Below, in pieces: positions 32,684 to 41,369 of a stretch of 64,000 bases of DNA. This DNA comes from Planctomycetota bacterium (GTDB lineage: Bacteria > Planctomycetota > UBA8742 > UBA2392), in assembly GCA_003576915.1 (NCBI GenBank), contig QEVF01000015.1:1-64000 (forward strand), read 5' to 3'. The first letter of the stretch is position 1; each line of letters begins with the position of its first letter. The notes beneath the pieces are model-generated. The model searched no databases. It was not told where the DNA came from and saw nothing but the letters and a program-made list of their open reading frames with translations. The position numbers and the translations under genes were made by a program.

Positions 32684-34657
32684 ATGTACGAATTGCTAGA
32701 GACCATCAACGAACCGGAAGATCTCAAGAAGCTTTCCGTTGATGAACTCGAAACGCTCTCGAAAGAGATCCGTTCGTTCATCATCGAAGTGGTCAGCGGC
32801 ACCACCGGTGGCCATCTGGGCTCGGGCCTGGGCGCCGTTGAACTGACGGTTGCGCTTCACTACTTCTTCAACTTCCGCAACCACGACTCGCTGGTGTTTG
32901 ACGTGGGCCACCAGTGCTACCCGCACAAGGTGATCACGGGTCGCCGCGACAAGCTAATGAAGCTGCGCCAGCACCACGGCCTCTCCGGCTTTCCCGACCC
33001 TGTGGAGAGCTGCTTTGACCTGGTAAAGACGGGCCACGGCGGGACGTCATTGTCCACGGCACTGGGCATGGCTATTGCGAACAAGCTGGCCGGCCGAACC
33101 GATCGCACGAGCGTGGCCGTTATCGGTGACGGCGCCTTGCAGGAGGGGCAGGCCCTCGAAGCGCTCAATCACGGAGGCGACCTGCGTGATTTGAAGTTCC
33201 TGGTGGTGCTCAATGACAATGCCCACGGGATCGGGCCCGCCACGGGCGCGCTGGCCAGTTATTTCAGCAAGTTCCGCACCTCGTCGGCCTACATGGGCGC
33301 CAAGAAAGAAGCCAAGAAGATGCTCAAGGCGCTTGACCAGGGCGGGGGCGCGATCGGGCGGGCGATTCACGACGTGCTCGATCACGTCAAAGCCGCGGCG
33401 CACGGCCTGATGCCGGCGCCCCATCCGGGCGTGTTGTTTGAAGAGCTGGGCTACTTCTACTACGGCCCCATCGATGGCCACAATGTTCGCGAGATCGTTG
33501 ATGCGCTTGAGAATGTCTCGCGCGTGCCCAAGCCCGTGGTGCTGCACCTGATTACGACCAAGGGCAAGGGGTTCAAGAACGAGGACGAAGACTTCTATGC
33601 GCACCATGCGGCCGGCACGCACCAGAAGGTGACCTCGCACCTTCCGCGCGAATACTCGCGCCACGGGGGCAAGCCCTACACTGACGTCTTCATCGATGAG
33701 ACCTTCGAACTCATGGCCCGTGACGAGAAGGTCGTCGCCATCACCGCGGCCATGTTGCAGGGAACAGGTCTGCAGAAGGTGCTCCACAAGTATCCGGACC
33801 GGGTGTTTGACGTCGGCATGGCCGAGCAGCACGCAGTGGGCTTTGCCCAGGGTCTGCGCCTGGCGGGCCACAAACCGATCTGCGCCATCTACTCCACGTT
33901 CATGCAGCGCAGCGTCGATCAGCTCTTCCAGGAGATCGCCCTGATCAAGACGCCGGTGCTGATGTGCCTTGATCGCGCGGGACTTGTCGGTCCCGATGGC
34001 GCGACGCACAACGGCGTGTTCGACATTGCCTACCTCGGCATGCTGCCCAACGTGGTGCTCTGCGCGCCGCGCGACGGCACAGAGCTCAAGCGCATGATGC
34101 GTTGGGGCATCGAGCACAACGAACCCGTCGCCGTCCGCTTCCCCCGTACAGCGGCGCCCCGCCCGGAGCTGGAGCTGCCGGCGGACCAGCCCATCGAGCG
34201 CGGCAGGTGCGAAATCCTGCGCGAGGGGCCCGATGGCGCGATCTTGGCCTATGGTTCAATGGTCTATCACGCGCTGGATGTGGTCGAGCAGTTGGAGAAG
34301 CGGCACGGCAAGCGCTTTACGCTGGTGAACGCGCGCTTTGCCAAGCCGCTGGATGAGGCGGCCCTGGGTCCGATCATCGAGAAGGCGCCCGTGGTATTTA
34401 CGGTGGAGGAGCACGTCCGCCACGGCGGCTTTGGCAGCATCGTGCTGGAGTTCTGCAACAGAAGCCTGCTGGACGCCAACAAGCTGGTGATTCTGGCCAT
34501 CGACGACAGGTTTGTCGATCACGGCCAGCGTGTTCAGGTGCTGGAGGACGTCAACCTGCATCCCGCCGGCATACTCAGGAGCATCGAGCAGCGTCTGGGA
34601 CTGGGCTCCGACAAGGCCCATGCCGATGCTCCGGCCAAGGCCGTCCGCGTCGGATAG
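32684..34657 (+). CDS. dxs: 1-deoxy-D-xylulose-5-phosphate synthase
   Basis: Joins pyruvate and glyceraldehyde-3-phosphate using thiamine diphosphate, the first step of the MEP isoprenoid pathway. 657 aa, normal length. It shows TTGGHLGSGLGAVELTVALH, FDVGHQCYPHKVITGRRD, the ThDP/Mg motif IGDGALQEGQALEALNHGGDLRDLKFLVVLNDN, YYGPIDGHN, and in the pyrimidine domain DVGMAEQHAVGFAQGLRLAG with the catalytic Glu, then DRAGLVGPDGATHNGVFDIAYLG. ATG 32684 has GGAG seven bases upstream, just after a stem-loop. Together with the prenyl synthase upstream it supplies isoprenoids for quinones and undecaprenyl carriers. Confidence 0.97.
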   Translation: MYELLETINEPEDLKKLSVDELETLSKEIRSFIIEVVSGTTGGHLGSGLGAVELTVALHYFFNFRNHDSLVFDVGHQCYPHKVITGRRDKLMKLRQHHGLSGFPDPVESCFDLVKTGHGGTSLSTALGMAIANKLAGRTDRTSVAVIGDGALQEGQALEALNHGGDLRDLKFLVVLNDNAHGIGPATGALASYFSKFRTSSAYMGAKKEAKKMLKALDQGGGAIGRAIHDVLDHVKAAAHGLMPAPHPGVLFEELGYFYYGPIDGHNVREIVDALENVSRVPKPVVLHLITTKGKGFKNEDEDFYAHHAAGTHQKVTSHLPREYSRHGGKPYTDVFIDETFELMARDEKVVAITAAMLQGTGLQKVLHKYPDRVFDVGMAEQHAVGFAQGLRLAGHKPICAIYSTFMQRSVDQLFQEIALIKTPVLMCLDRAGLVGPDGATHNGVFDIAYLGMLPNVVLCAPRDGTELKRMMRWGIEHNEPVAVRFPRTAAPRPELELPADQPIERGRCEILREGPDGAILAYGSMVYHALDVVEQLEKRHGKRFTLVNARFAKPLDEAALGPIIEKAPVVFTVEEHVRHGGFGSIVLEFCNRSLLDANKLVILAIDDRFVDHGQRVQVLEDVNLHPAGILRSIEQRLGLGSDKAHADAPAKAVRVG

Positions 34658-34797
34658 GAGGCAGCGGTCGTCCGGACGGAAAATGCGGGTGTGAGCCCGC
34701 CCCCGCTCCGCGAACTGCTCTGGTTTTGGACCCTGTCTTCGGCCGGAGAGGTCGGTCCCTTCGGCCTTTCGCGGCAGCCTGCTGAGGATGCGCTGCC

Positions 34798-35628
34798 ATG
34801 ATTCTGCTGGTCGGTGACGGGAAACGAGCCGATGTGGTTCACGGCATCGCGCAGGTTGAGCCCCTGCTGCGGGAGCGTGCTTCCGACGTGGTCGTCGACC
34901 TCGACGGTCGCGTGGACTTGACACGTCAACCTCCCCGTGTGGTGTTCAACTTCGGCGGCGACGGCTCCATCCTGCACATTGCGCGCAGGCTGGGAGATCA
35001 CCAGGTGCCCATTCTGGGTGTGAACTTCGGGAAGTTCGGCTTCCTTGCGGAGTTCGAACTGCCCGACCTGCTCGTGCGCCTGGACGACGCCCTGGCCGGG
35101 CGCCTGCCCAGCCGCCGCTCCATCATGCTCAAGGCCGAGATATCCTGCGCCGGCGCCGTCCGCGAGAGGCTGGCCGTCAACGATGTCGTGCTCCAGCATC
35201 TGCCCGACGGGCGCATGTCCACGGTTCACGCGCGCTACTCGGGGGCCGACATCGCAACCATCGTCGGCGACGGCGTCGTGGTCAGCACGCCGCTTGGCTC
35301 CACGGCACACAATCTCTCGGCCGGCGGGCCCATTTTGCACCCGGAGGTGGACGCCATCGTGCTCACCCCCATCTGCCCCCACACGCTCAGCCTGCGCCCC
35401 CTGACACTGCCCGCGGGCGGCAAGCTGGAACTCTGGGTCGACGCCGGTGACAGCATCCGTCTGACCATGGACGGCCAGGGCAGTGAGACTATCTCCGGCG
35501 GCGATCGAATCACCATTACCCGTGCCGCGCGCCATATCACCCTGGTGACTCACCCCAGCCGCTCCTACTTCGATACGCTCCGGCTGAAGTTTGGCTGGAG
35601 TTCGCGGCCCGTCGCCCATCCCCGCTGA
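34798..35628 (+). CDS. nadK: NAD kinase
   Basis: Phosphorylates NAD+ to NADP+. 276 aa. It has the family motif NFGGDGSILHIARR (GGDG at residues 53-56; usually GGDGT), GVNFGKFGFLAEF, NDVVLQH for the NE/D motif, and the NAD-binding GSTAHNLSAGGPILHPEVDAIVLTPICPHTLSLRPL. The ATG lies 140 bp after dxs; the gap has an imperfect GC-rich hairpin but no gene. DXP reductoisomerase and later MEP enzymes use NADPH, which makes the neighbourhood sensible, though that link is inference. Confidence 0.93.
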   Translation: MILLVGDGKRADVVHGIAQVEPLLRERASDVVVDLDGRVDLTRQPPRVVFNFGGDGSILHIARRLGDHQVPILGVNFGKFGFLAEFELPDLLVRLDDALAGRLPSRRSIMLKAEISCAGAVRERLAVNDVVLQHLPDGRMSTVHARYSGADIATIVGDGVVVSTPLGSTAHNLSAGGPILHPEVDAIVLTPICPHTLSLRPLTLPAGGKLELWVDAGDSIRLTMDGQGSETISGGDRITITRAARHITLVTHPSRSYFDTLRLKFGWSSRPVAHPR

Positions 35629-35642
35629 TATACTCTGGGGCG

Positions 35643-37781
35643 ATGAAGTCGCCGACGTCCAAGCTCGCTTCCCGCCTGCCGATAACACCCGCGCGGCAGC
35701 CGCTCACCCTCGTGCTTTTCAGCGCCGACAGAGTCCTCGGGGAGGGGTTGCTGACCCTGCTTGCGCAGTCGCGCAAGTTCAGCCCCGAGCGCGACGTGGT
35801 GCGCGTCGTCACCGAACCCGCCCAGGCTCTGGAGTTCGGCGGCAACGATTCCGTGGTCATGTTCGTCGATCCGCGCCTGGTTTCAGTGGCCGGCCCCGCC
35901 CTGCTCCGGCTCAACTCGGCGGCGGCCCTGGTCATGCTGCGGCGCGGCTCCGGAGAAGAAAAGCAGGCCGAGGAACTCCGCGCCGCCTTTCCCATTGATG
36001 ACGAGCTCGACGTTTTGCCTACCGCGCTTCAGGTCGATACGCTGCTGCGCCGCATGCGCGAGCTGGTTTACCTGCGTGGGCGCACCTTCAACCAGGGCGA
36101 CGGTCCCAGCGAAAACGACAAGCTGCGCCGCCTCAATCGCATCGGCGTGGCGCTTTCCAATGAGCGGAGTCTTTCTGCGCTGCTGTCAGTCATCCTGACG
36201 GAGGCGCGCAACATCATGGACGCCGACGCCGGTTCCATCTACATCATCGAGGCGGGAAGCGGGGCCCCGCGGGCGCGCCGCCGGGCGGGCGATGCCGCGC
36301 GCCAGACCCAGGCCGCGGCCGTCAAACGTTCGGAGTTTACGACCAAGATGTTTTCTCTGAGGTTCGCGGCAGCGCAGAACGACAGCGTGCACATTCCCTT
36401 TGACGAGATCGTATTCCCGGCCAATATGGAGAGCATCGCGGGCTACGCGGCGCTGACGGGAGACATCGTCTCGATCGAAGATGTCTACCGCCTGCCTCCC
36501 GGCGTGCCCTACCGGTTCAATGCCACGATCGACAAGAAGTTCGGCTATCACACCCAGTCCATGCTGACGATTCCGCTGAAGAACACCTATGACGAGGTGG
36601 TCGGCGTTGTGCAGCTCATCAACAAGAAGCGCGACCCCAGTCGGCGCATTGACCAGAGCGCGGAGTCGCACAAGACGCTGGTTCCATTTTCCTCCGAGGA
36701 CATCGAACTGGCGAGCAGTCTTTCCAGTCAGGCCGGCGTGGCCATTGAAAATGTGCGCCTGGCCGACGCCATCCAGAAGCTGTTTGAATCATTCGTGTTC
36801 GCCAGCATGCGCGCCATCGAGCAACGCGACCCCAGCACGGCCGGGCACAGCGCCAGGGTGGATCGTGTGACGCTGGCGCTGGCGCAGGCCGTCAACGAGG
36901 CCAGGGAAGGACCCTTCAAGGACCAGCATTTTTCCGATTCGGAACTGACAGAGCTTCACTACGCCTGCCTGCTCCATGACTTCGGCAAGATCGGCGTGCG
37001 CGAGCACGTGTTGACCAAGGCCAAGAAACTCTACCCCTGGGAGTCGGATGCCATTGCCTTCCGGGGCGAGGTCATACGGCGTGAGCTCATGCTGGCTGCG
37101 CTGGACGCGGAGCTGGCCCTGTTGCGCCAGGGCGCCTCCGTCGAGGGGGACGAGGTTGCCGAATTGCGTATGCGCCTCCAACTCCAGACGGCAGAGCTGG
37201 ACGGAGACCTCGAGTTCATCAAGAAGCACACCGAGCCGGGTTTTCTGACCGACGACGCCCTGGCGCGCCTCAAGGCCATCCACGCCAAACGTTACCATGG
37301 AAGGAACGGAGATTTTCCGCTGCTCCTGGACACGGAGATGCACAGTCTGTCGACCCGGCGAGGCTCTCTGAACGACGAAGAGCGCCGGGAGATCGAGAAC
37401 CACGTCAGCGATTCGTGGAAGTTCCTGCGCCAGATCCCGTGGACGGCCGATCTGTCCCGTGTGCCGGAGATCGCGGGCCAGCACCACGAGAAGATGAACG
37501 GCAAGGGCTACCCCAATGGCGTGCCGGCCTCCCAGACGCCCCTGGGTTCCCGTCTCATGGCCGTCGCCGACGTGTTTGACAGCCTCACGGCCGGTGATCG
37601 GCCCTACAAGCCCGCGATTCCACTGGAGCGTGCCATTGAAATCCTGGACAAGATGGCCCAGGCGGGCGATCTCGACCCCGACGTCGTGAACCTGCTCAAG
37701 CAGGCCAGGGTCTGGGAGAAACTGAAGTTGAAGGTAGTCCGGCTGTCGGATGCGACGCCTGCCCAGCTGGCGGCCCAGTAA
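35643..37781 (+). CDS. GAF / HD-GYP domain signalling protein with large insertion
   Basis: A 712-residue protein. Residues 20-135 resemble a receiver-like alpha/beta domain without a clear phospho-Asp site. Residues about 165-370 form a GAF domain (ERSLSALLSVILTEARNIMDADAGSIYII ... GVVQLINKK). The rest is an HD-GYP c-di-GMP phosphodiesterase: GHSARV, LHDFGKIGV (near residue 445) and QHHEKMNGKGYPNG (near 613), DVFDSLTAGDRPYK. Between HD and HH there are about 165 residues instead of the usual 60-65, so a helical insertion of roughly 100 residues interrupts the domain. It starts 14 bp after nadK. Confidence 0.88.
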   Translation: MKSPTSKLASRLPITPARQPLTLVLFSADRVLGEGLLTLLAQSRKFSPERDVVRVVTEPAQALEFGGNDSVVMFVDPRLVSVAGPALLRLNSAAALVMLRRGSGEEKQAEELRAAFPIDDELDVLPTALQVDTLLRRMRELVYLRGRTFNQGDGPSENDKLRRLNRIGVALSNERSLSALLSVILTEARNIMDADAGSIYIIEAGSGAPRARRRAGDAARQTQAAAVKRSEFTTKMFSLRFAAAQNDSVHIPFDEIVFPANMESIAGYAALTGDIVSIEDVYRLPPGVPYRFNATIDKKFGYHTQSMLTIPLKNTYDEVVGVVQLINKKRDPSRRIDQSAESHKTLVPFSSEDIELASSLSSQAGVAIENVRLADAIQKLFESFVFASMRAIEQRDPSTAGHSARVDRVTLALAQAVNEAREGPFKDQHFSDSELTELHYACLLHDFGKIGVREHVLTKAKKLYPWESDAIAFRGEVIRRELMLAALDAELALLRQGASVEGDEVAELRMRLQLQTAELDGDLEFIKKHTEPGFLTDDALARLKAIHAKRYHGRNGDFPLLLDTEMHSLSTRRGSLNDEERREIENHVSDSWKFLRQIPWTADLSRVPEIAGQHHEKMNGKGYPNGVPASQTPLGSRLMAVADVFDSLTAGDRPYKPAIPLERAIEILDKMAQAGDLDPDVVNLLKQARVWEKLKLKVVRLSDATPAQLAAQ

Positions 37782-37852
37782 AGCATTGACCAGAAATGCG
37801 TCCGGCGTTAGCAGATGGGGGCGGTCGGCGCAGCGCTTTTGAGTGAGACGCC

Positions 37853-38482
37853 ATGGCATTGACGACGCCCTACGCACCACGAACTCCCGCGCGGGTGAAG
37901 ACCCCGCGGGGAAGGAAAAGCGTGCCCCAGAAAATGAAGGCCTCGGATTTTCTGAAGTTCGACTGGCCGGACGAACAGCAGTGGGAGCTCGTGGCGGGTA
38001 CGCCGGTGCTGCGCCCAAGCCCGGAATTCCGCCATCAGGCCCTGTTGGGCCGGGTGGGCGTCGAGCTTTCCCGCTGGTGCGACGTGCACCGTGACTATCG
38101 CGCCATTCCGAGCATGGGTCTGCTGCTGGAGAAGGCTGAGAGCATCCTGTGTCCGGACGTGATGCTGCTGTCGGCCGCTGACCTGCGCGCCCACAGGTCG
38201 GGACCTCTGACCTGCGTGCCGAAGCTGGTGGTCGAAGTGCTTTCCGATGAATCGGCGGCGCTTGATCACGGCCCCAAACGTGATATCTACGCCTTCATCG
38301 GCGTCGCGGAATACTGGCTCATGGACCCTGTGTCCGGCGCCCTGCACATCTACACCAGCCCCAAGGACGGAGCCTACACACAACTGCCGGCGGACAGTTC
38401 CGGGTTTGTGCGCTCACCCCTGCTGGTGCAGAGGCTTCGCGTTCAGATTGAGAGCAACGATCCCCGCATCCTTTTCCAGTAG
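37853..38482 (+). CDS. Uma2 family endonuclease (DUF820)
   Basis: A 209-residue PD-(D/E)XK-fold protein. After a basic 27-residue N-terminus comes MKASDFLKFDWPDEQQWELVAGTPVLRPSPEFRHQALLGRVGVELSRWC, the Uma2 opening with the GTPV and SPEFRHQ landmarks. The nuclease core is ILCPDVMLLS...PKLVVEVLSDESAALDHGPKRDIYAFIGVAEYWLMDP, giving Asp, the E-x-L pair and a Lys. Uma2 proteins are widespread and multiplied in cyanobacteria and planctomycetes, usually of unknown role. It stops seven bases before mqnD. Confidence 0.87.
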   Translation: MALTTPYAPRTPARVKTPRGRKSVPQKMKASDFLKFDWPDEQQWELVAGTPVLRPSPEFRHQALLGRVGVELSRWCDVHRDYRAIPSMGLLLEKAESILCPDVMLLSAADLRAHRSGPLTCVPKLVVEVLSDESAALDHGPKRDIYAFIGVAEYWLMDPVSGALHIYTSPKDGAYTQLPADSSGFVRSPLLVQRLRVQIESNDPRILFQ

Positions 38483-38488
38483 GCGAAC

Positions 38489-39340
38489 ATGGCCAAGAGC
38501 AAGTCCCCGCTGCCTCGCACCATTACCGTTGCGCATAGCCCCGACGCCGACGACGCGTTCATGTTCCACGCTTTGACCAACCACAAGATCGCTACAGGCT
38601 GGCTCACCATCAAGCACGAACTCTGCGACATCGAGACCCTCAACCAGCGCGCAAAGACGGGCGAACTCGACGTCACGGCCGTCAGCTTCCACGCCTACCC
38701 CTACATCGCTGACAAGTACGTGATCACCCGCGCCGGCGCATCCATGGGCGATCGCTACGGTCCCATCGTGGTCTCGCGCGAGCCCATGAATCCCCAGGAC
38801 CTCGACGGCAAAGAGGTCGCCATTCCCGGCCCACTGACGAGCGCCGCGCTCGCGCTGCGGCTTTACAACCCGAAGGTCAAACCCGTGCCCATGGGTTTTG
38901 ACAAAGTCCAGCACGCCGTACTCGAGGGCAAGGTGCCCGCCGGCGTGATCATTCATGAGGGCCAGGTCACTTACAACGATCTCAAGCTCTTCAAGGTCGT
39001 CGATCTTGGCGAGTGGTGGTTCAACAAACACGAATTGCCCCTGCCGCTGGGCTGCAACGTCGCCCGCCGCGATTTGGGCAAGGAAGTCATCGGCCAGTTC
39101 AGCAGGTGCTTCTCGGCCAGCATCAAGTATGCGCTGAACAACCGCGAAGAGGCCCTTGATCACGCCCTCAGCTATGGCCGCGGCCTTGACCGCGAGCGTG
39201 CGCGCAAGTTCGTGGGCATGTACGTGAACGAGTACACCGTCGATATCGGCAAGCGCGGCATGGAGAGTGTGAAGCTCTTCCTCAAACTTGGCCGCAAGGC
39301 CGGCATATTGAAGGCCAAGGCCGAGCCGGAGTGGGTGTAG
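38489..39340 (+). CDS. mqnD: 1,4-dihydroxy-6-naphthoate synthase (MqnD)-like, menaquinone futalosine pathway
   Basis: A 283-residue periplasmic-binding-fold enzyme without signal peptide. MqnD converts cyclic dehypoxanthine futalosine to 1,4-dihydroxy-6-naphthoate. Landmarks are VAHSPDADDAFMFHAL (family SPCPNDTFxFxAL), LDVTAVSFHAYPYIAD, VAIPGPLTSAALALRL, GVIIHEGQVTYNDLKLFKVVDLGEWWFNKHELPLPLGCNVARRDLG. The SPDADD variant of the first motif is unusual and leaves open a related MqnA/MqnD-family function. mqnA, B and C are not in the window. It lies seven bases after the Uma2 gene. Confidence 0.85.
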   Translation: MAKSKSPLPRTITVAHSPDADDAFMFHALTNHKIATGWLTIKHELCDIETLNQRAKTGELDVTAVSFHAYPYIADKYVITRAGASMGDRYGPIVVSREPMNPQDLDGKEVAIPGPLTSAALALRLYNPKVKPVPMGFDKVQHAVLEGKVPAGVIIHEGQVTYNDLKLFKVVDLGEWWFNKHELPLPLGCNVARRDLGKEVIGQFSRCFSASIKYALNNREEALDHALSYGRGLDRERARKFVGMYVNEYTVDIGKRGMESVKLFLKLGRKAGILKAKAEPEWV

Positions 39341-39423
39341 CGCACCATGTCGAGTTGCGAAGCGCTCTTGCCGGGGAATTGCCCTATTGCTGGTCATTCG
39401 AGTTCCGGAGTTCGCAGTTGCCC

Positions 39424-40092
39424 ATGCCCGACAACGCCAAGCCGGAAAACCCAGAAAAACGCGCGGCCCTGCGCGACATGGCCAGCGGCGCGGCTGATTT
39501 TGCGACGCGCTATCTGCCGGGTTCGGGTTTGTTGAAACGCATGGAGGAAGTGCGCAGGCAGTTTGAGGGTTTCGATGCCCACGATGGCGGCGAACCCGGT
39601 GGACCGCGCTACCTGGACATGCACGGGCGGAACTTCTTTCGCCCTCCGGGCGCGCTGCGTGAGCCGGACTTCCTGGACACCTGCTCTCGCTGCAAGAAGT
39701 GCGTCGACGCCTGCCCCGAAATGGTGATCACACCGGCTCAGGCCCACATGGGTGCGCCTGTGGATACGCCCTTGCTCTTTCCAAACCGCGGCCCTTGTAC
39801 GCTTTGCGGCGAATGCATGGAGGTCTGTCCGACGGGCGCGCTGAAGAAAACGCCCGTGGGCCAGATACGCATCGGCATAGCCGTCGTCGAGTCCGAAACC
39901 TGCATTGGCTACAAGGGCGAGACCTGCACCAGTTGCTATCGTGCCTGTCCGCTGGAGCCCAACGCAATCTCCTTTCTCGACACCCAGCCCCGCGTGGACA
40001 GCCGCGTCTGCACGGGCTGCGGCCTTTGTGTGCCCGCCTGCCCGACAGACCCTGTAAGCATCGTGGTCCTGCCCCGGCCCGCGAGACAATAG
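39424..40092 (+). CDS. Ferredoxin-type protein with four [4Fe-4S] motifs, NapG-like
   Basis: A 222-residue iron-sulfur protein. Four cysteine clusters are visible: CSRCKKCVDACP, CTLCGECMEVCP, CIGYKGETCTSCYRACP and CTGCGLCVPACP, the same number and order as in NapG/MauN-type ferredoxins that pass electrons from the quinol pool. No clear Tat or Sec signal is seen after ATG 39424, and that start was chosen over the GTG at 39331 inside mqnD because the extension is antisense-like. Standing next to a menaquinone gene suggests a quinol-linked electron path; no nitrate reductase genes are nearby. The cysteine desulfurase 70 bp downstream may supply sulfur for the clusters. Confidence 0.85.
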   Translation: MPDNAKPENPEKRAALRDMASGAADFATRYLPGSGLLKRMEEVRRQFEGFDAHDGGEPGGPRYLDMHGRNFFRPPGALREPDFLDTCSRCKKCVDACPEMVITPAQAHMGAPVDTPLLFPNRGPCTLCGECMEVCPTGALKKTPVGQIRIGIAVVESETCIGYKGETCTSCYRACPLEPNAISFLDTQPRVDSRVCTGCGLCVPACPTDPVSIVVLPRPARQ

Positions 40093-40163
40093 CGTCGTCG
40101 GCTGAGCGCTTTGCACGGCATGGACATCCCGCCTCTTCAACCAGTGCCGACCTGTTGTAGAAC

Positions 40164-41369
40164 ATGCCCATGCCCGAGAAGTCCTGCATCTATTGCGACT
40201 ACGCCGCCGGCGGCCCGCCGCGCCCGGAGGTGTTCGAGGCCATGCGCGCACACGCCTTTGCGCATTTCGCCAACCCCGGCGCGCATCACCCGCTGGCCTA
40301 CCTCGCCCGGCACGAGATGGAGCGCCTGCACAGCCGCGCGGCGGCCGTGCTGGGCGTGGACCCGCGTGAGGTGATCTTCACGAGCGGCGGCACGGAGAGC
40401 GACGTGCTGGCGCTGCGCGGCATGCTGCCGTACCGCCCCCAGAATCGCGAGGGTCGTGACTTCGATGGCATCAGGTCCCCTGCACGTCGGGATGAACTGG
40501 TGGTGTCGTCGATCGAGCACCACGCGGTGCTGCTCTGCGCGGAGAAGCTGGCGCGGGAGGGGTTCTGCGTGCGCTATGCCGGTGTCAATTCTCTGGGCAT
40601 GGTGGATGTGGACCAGCTCGACCTGCTGATCAATGAGCGCACCGCCCTGGTCAGCGTGATGTTTGCCAACAATGAAACCGGCGTGATTCAGCCCGTGAAC
40701 GAAGTGGCGCGACGCGCCCATGCCAAGGGCGCGAAGTTCCACTGCGATGCCGTGCAGGCCTTTGGCAAGGTCGAATTGAAGCCGCGCGAGATTGGCTGTG
40801 ACCTGCTGAGTCTCTCGGGCGGGAAGTTCGGCGGGCCCAAAGGCACCGGGCTGCTGTACAACGAAATGACCAATCGGCTCGATGCACAGATTGTGGGCGG
40901 TCCCCAGGAATGGGGCTACCGCGCGGGCACGGAGAACCTCAGCGGCCAGGCGGGCCTGACTTTGGCCATGGAGCTTGCGGAGGCCGCGCGCACGACTGCC
41001 TGGCCTCGCGTGGCCAGGATCCGTGACGCGCTGGAGGCTACTTTGAAGGCGAGGCTCGGCGCCCGGGTTCGCATCAACGGCGAGGGCGCGCCGCGCCTGC
41101 CCAACATCAGCAATGTCTCGTTCCTGGGCATTGAGGGTCAGGCGCTGGGCATCGAACTGGGCGAGCAGGGCTATTGCGTGGGGCTGGGCAGTGCCTGCGC
41201 GCCCGGAGAAACGGACCCCAGCCATGTGCTGCGCGCCATGGGCCTTTCGTGGGAAGACGCCCAAGGATGCATCCGCTTCAGCTTCGGGCCGGACATCACC
41301 GAGGCCCAGGGTGCGCGACTGGCCGACCTTTGCGTAGCGAACTACCTGAAGCTGGCGGAGCTGGCGTGA
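40164..41369 (+). CDS. Cysteine desulfurase (NifS/IscS family)
   Basis: A PLP enzyme of 401 aa that releases sulfur from cysteine for Fe-S clusters and thio-cofactors. It has IYCDYAAGGPPRPEV, FTSGGTESDVLALRG, SSIEHHAVL, MFANNETGVIQPVNEV, FHCDAVQAFGK, the PLP lysine in SLSGGKFGGPKGTG (Lys221; the usual His before Lys is replaced by Gly) and the active-site Cys345 in GLGSACAPG. An ATG at 40170 is an alternative start. No iscU or iscA follows; aroA does, with overlapping TGATG. Confidence 0.9.
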   Translation: MPMPEKSCIYCDYAAGGPPRPEVFEAMRAHAFAHFANPGAHHPLAYLARHEMERLHSRAAAVLGVDPREVIFTSGGTESDVLALRGMLPYRPQNREGRDFDGIRSPARRDELVVSSIEHHAVLLCAEKLAREGFCVRYAGVNSLGMVDVDQLDLLINERTALVSVMFANNETGVIQPVNEVARRAHAKGAKFHCDAVQAFGKVELKPREIGCDLLSLSGGKFGGPKGTGLLYNEMTNRLDAQIVGGPQEWGYRAGTENLSGQAGLTLAMELAEAARTTAWPRVARIRDALEATLKARLGARVRINGEGAPRLPNISNVSFLGIEGQALGIELGEQGYCVGLGSACAPGETDPSHVLRAMGLSWEDAQGCIRFSFGPDITEAQGARLADLCVANYLKLAELA

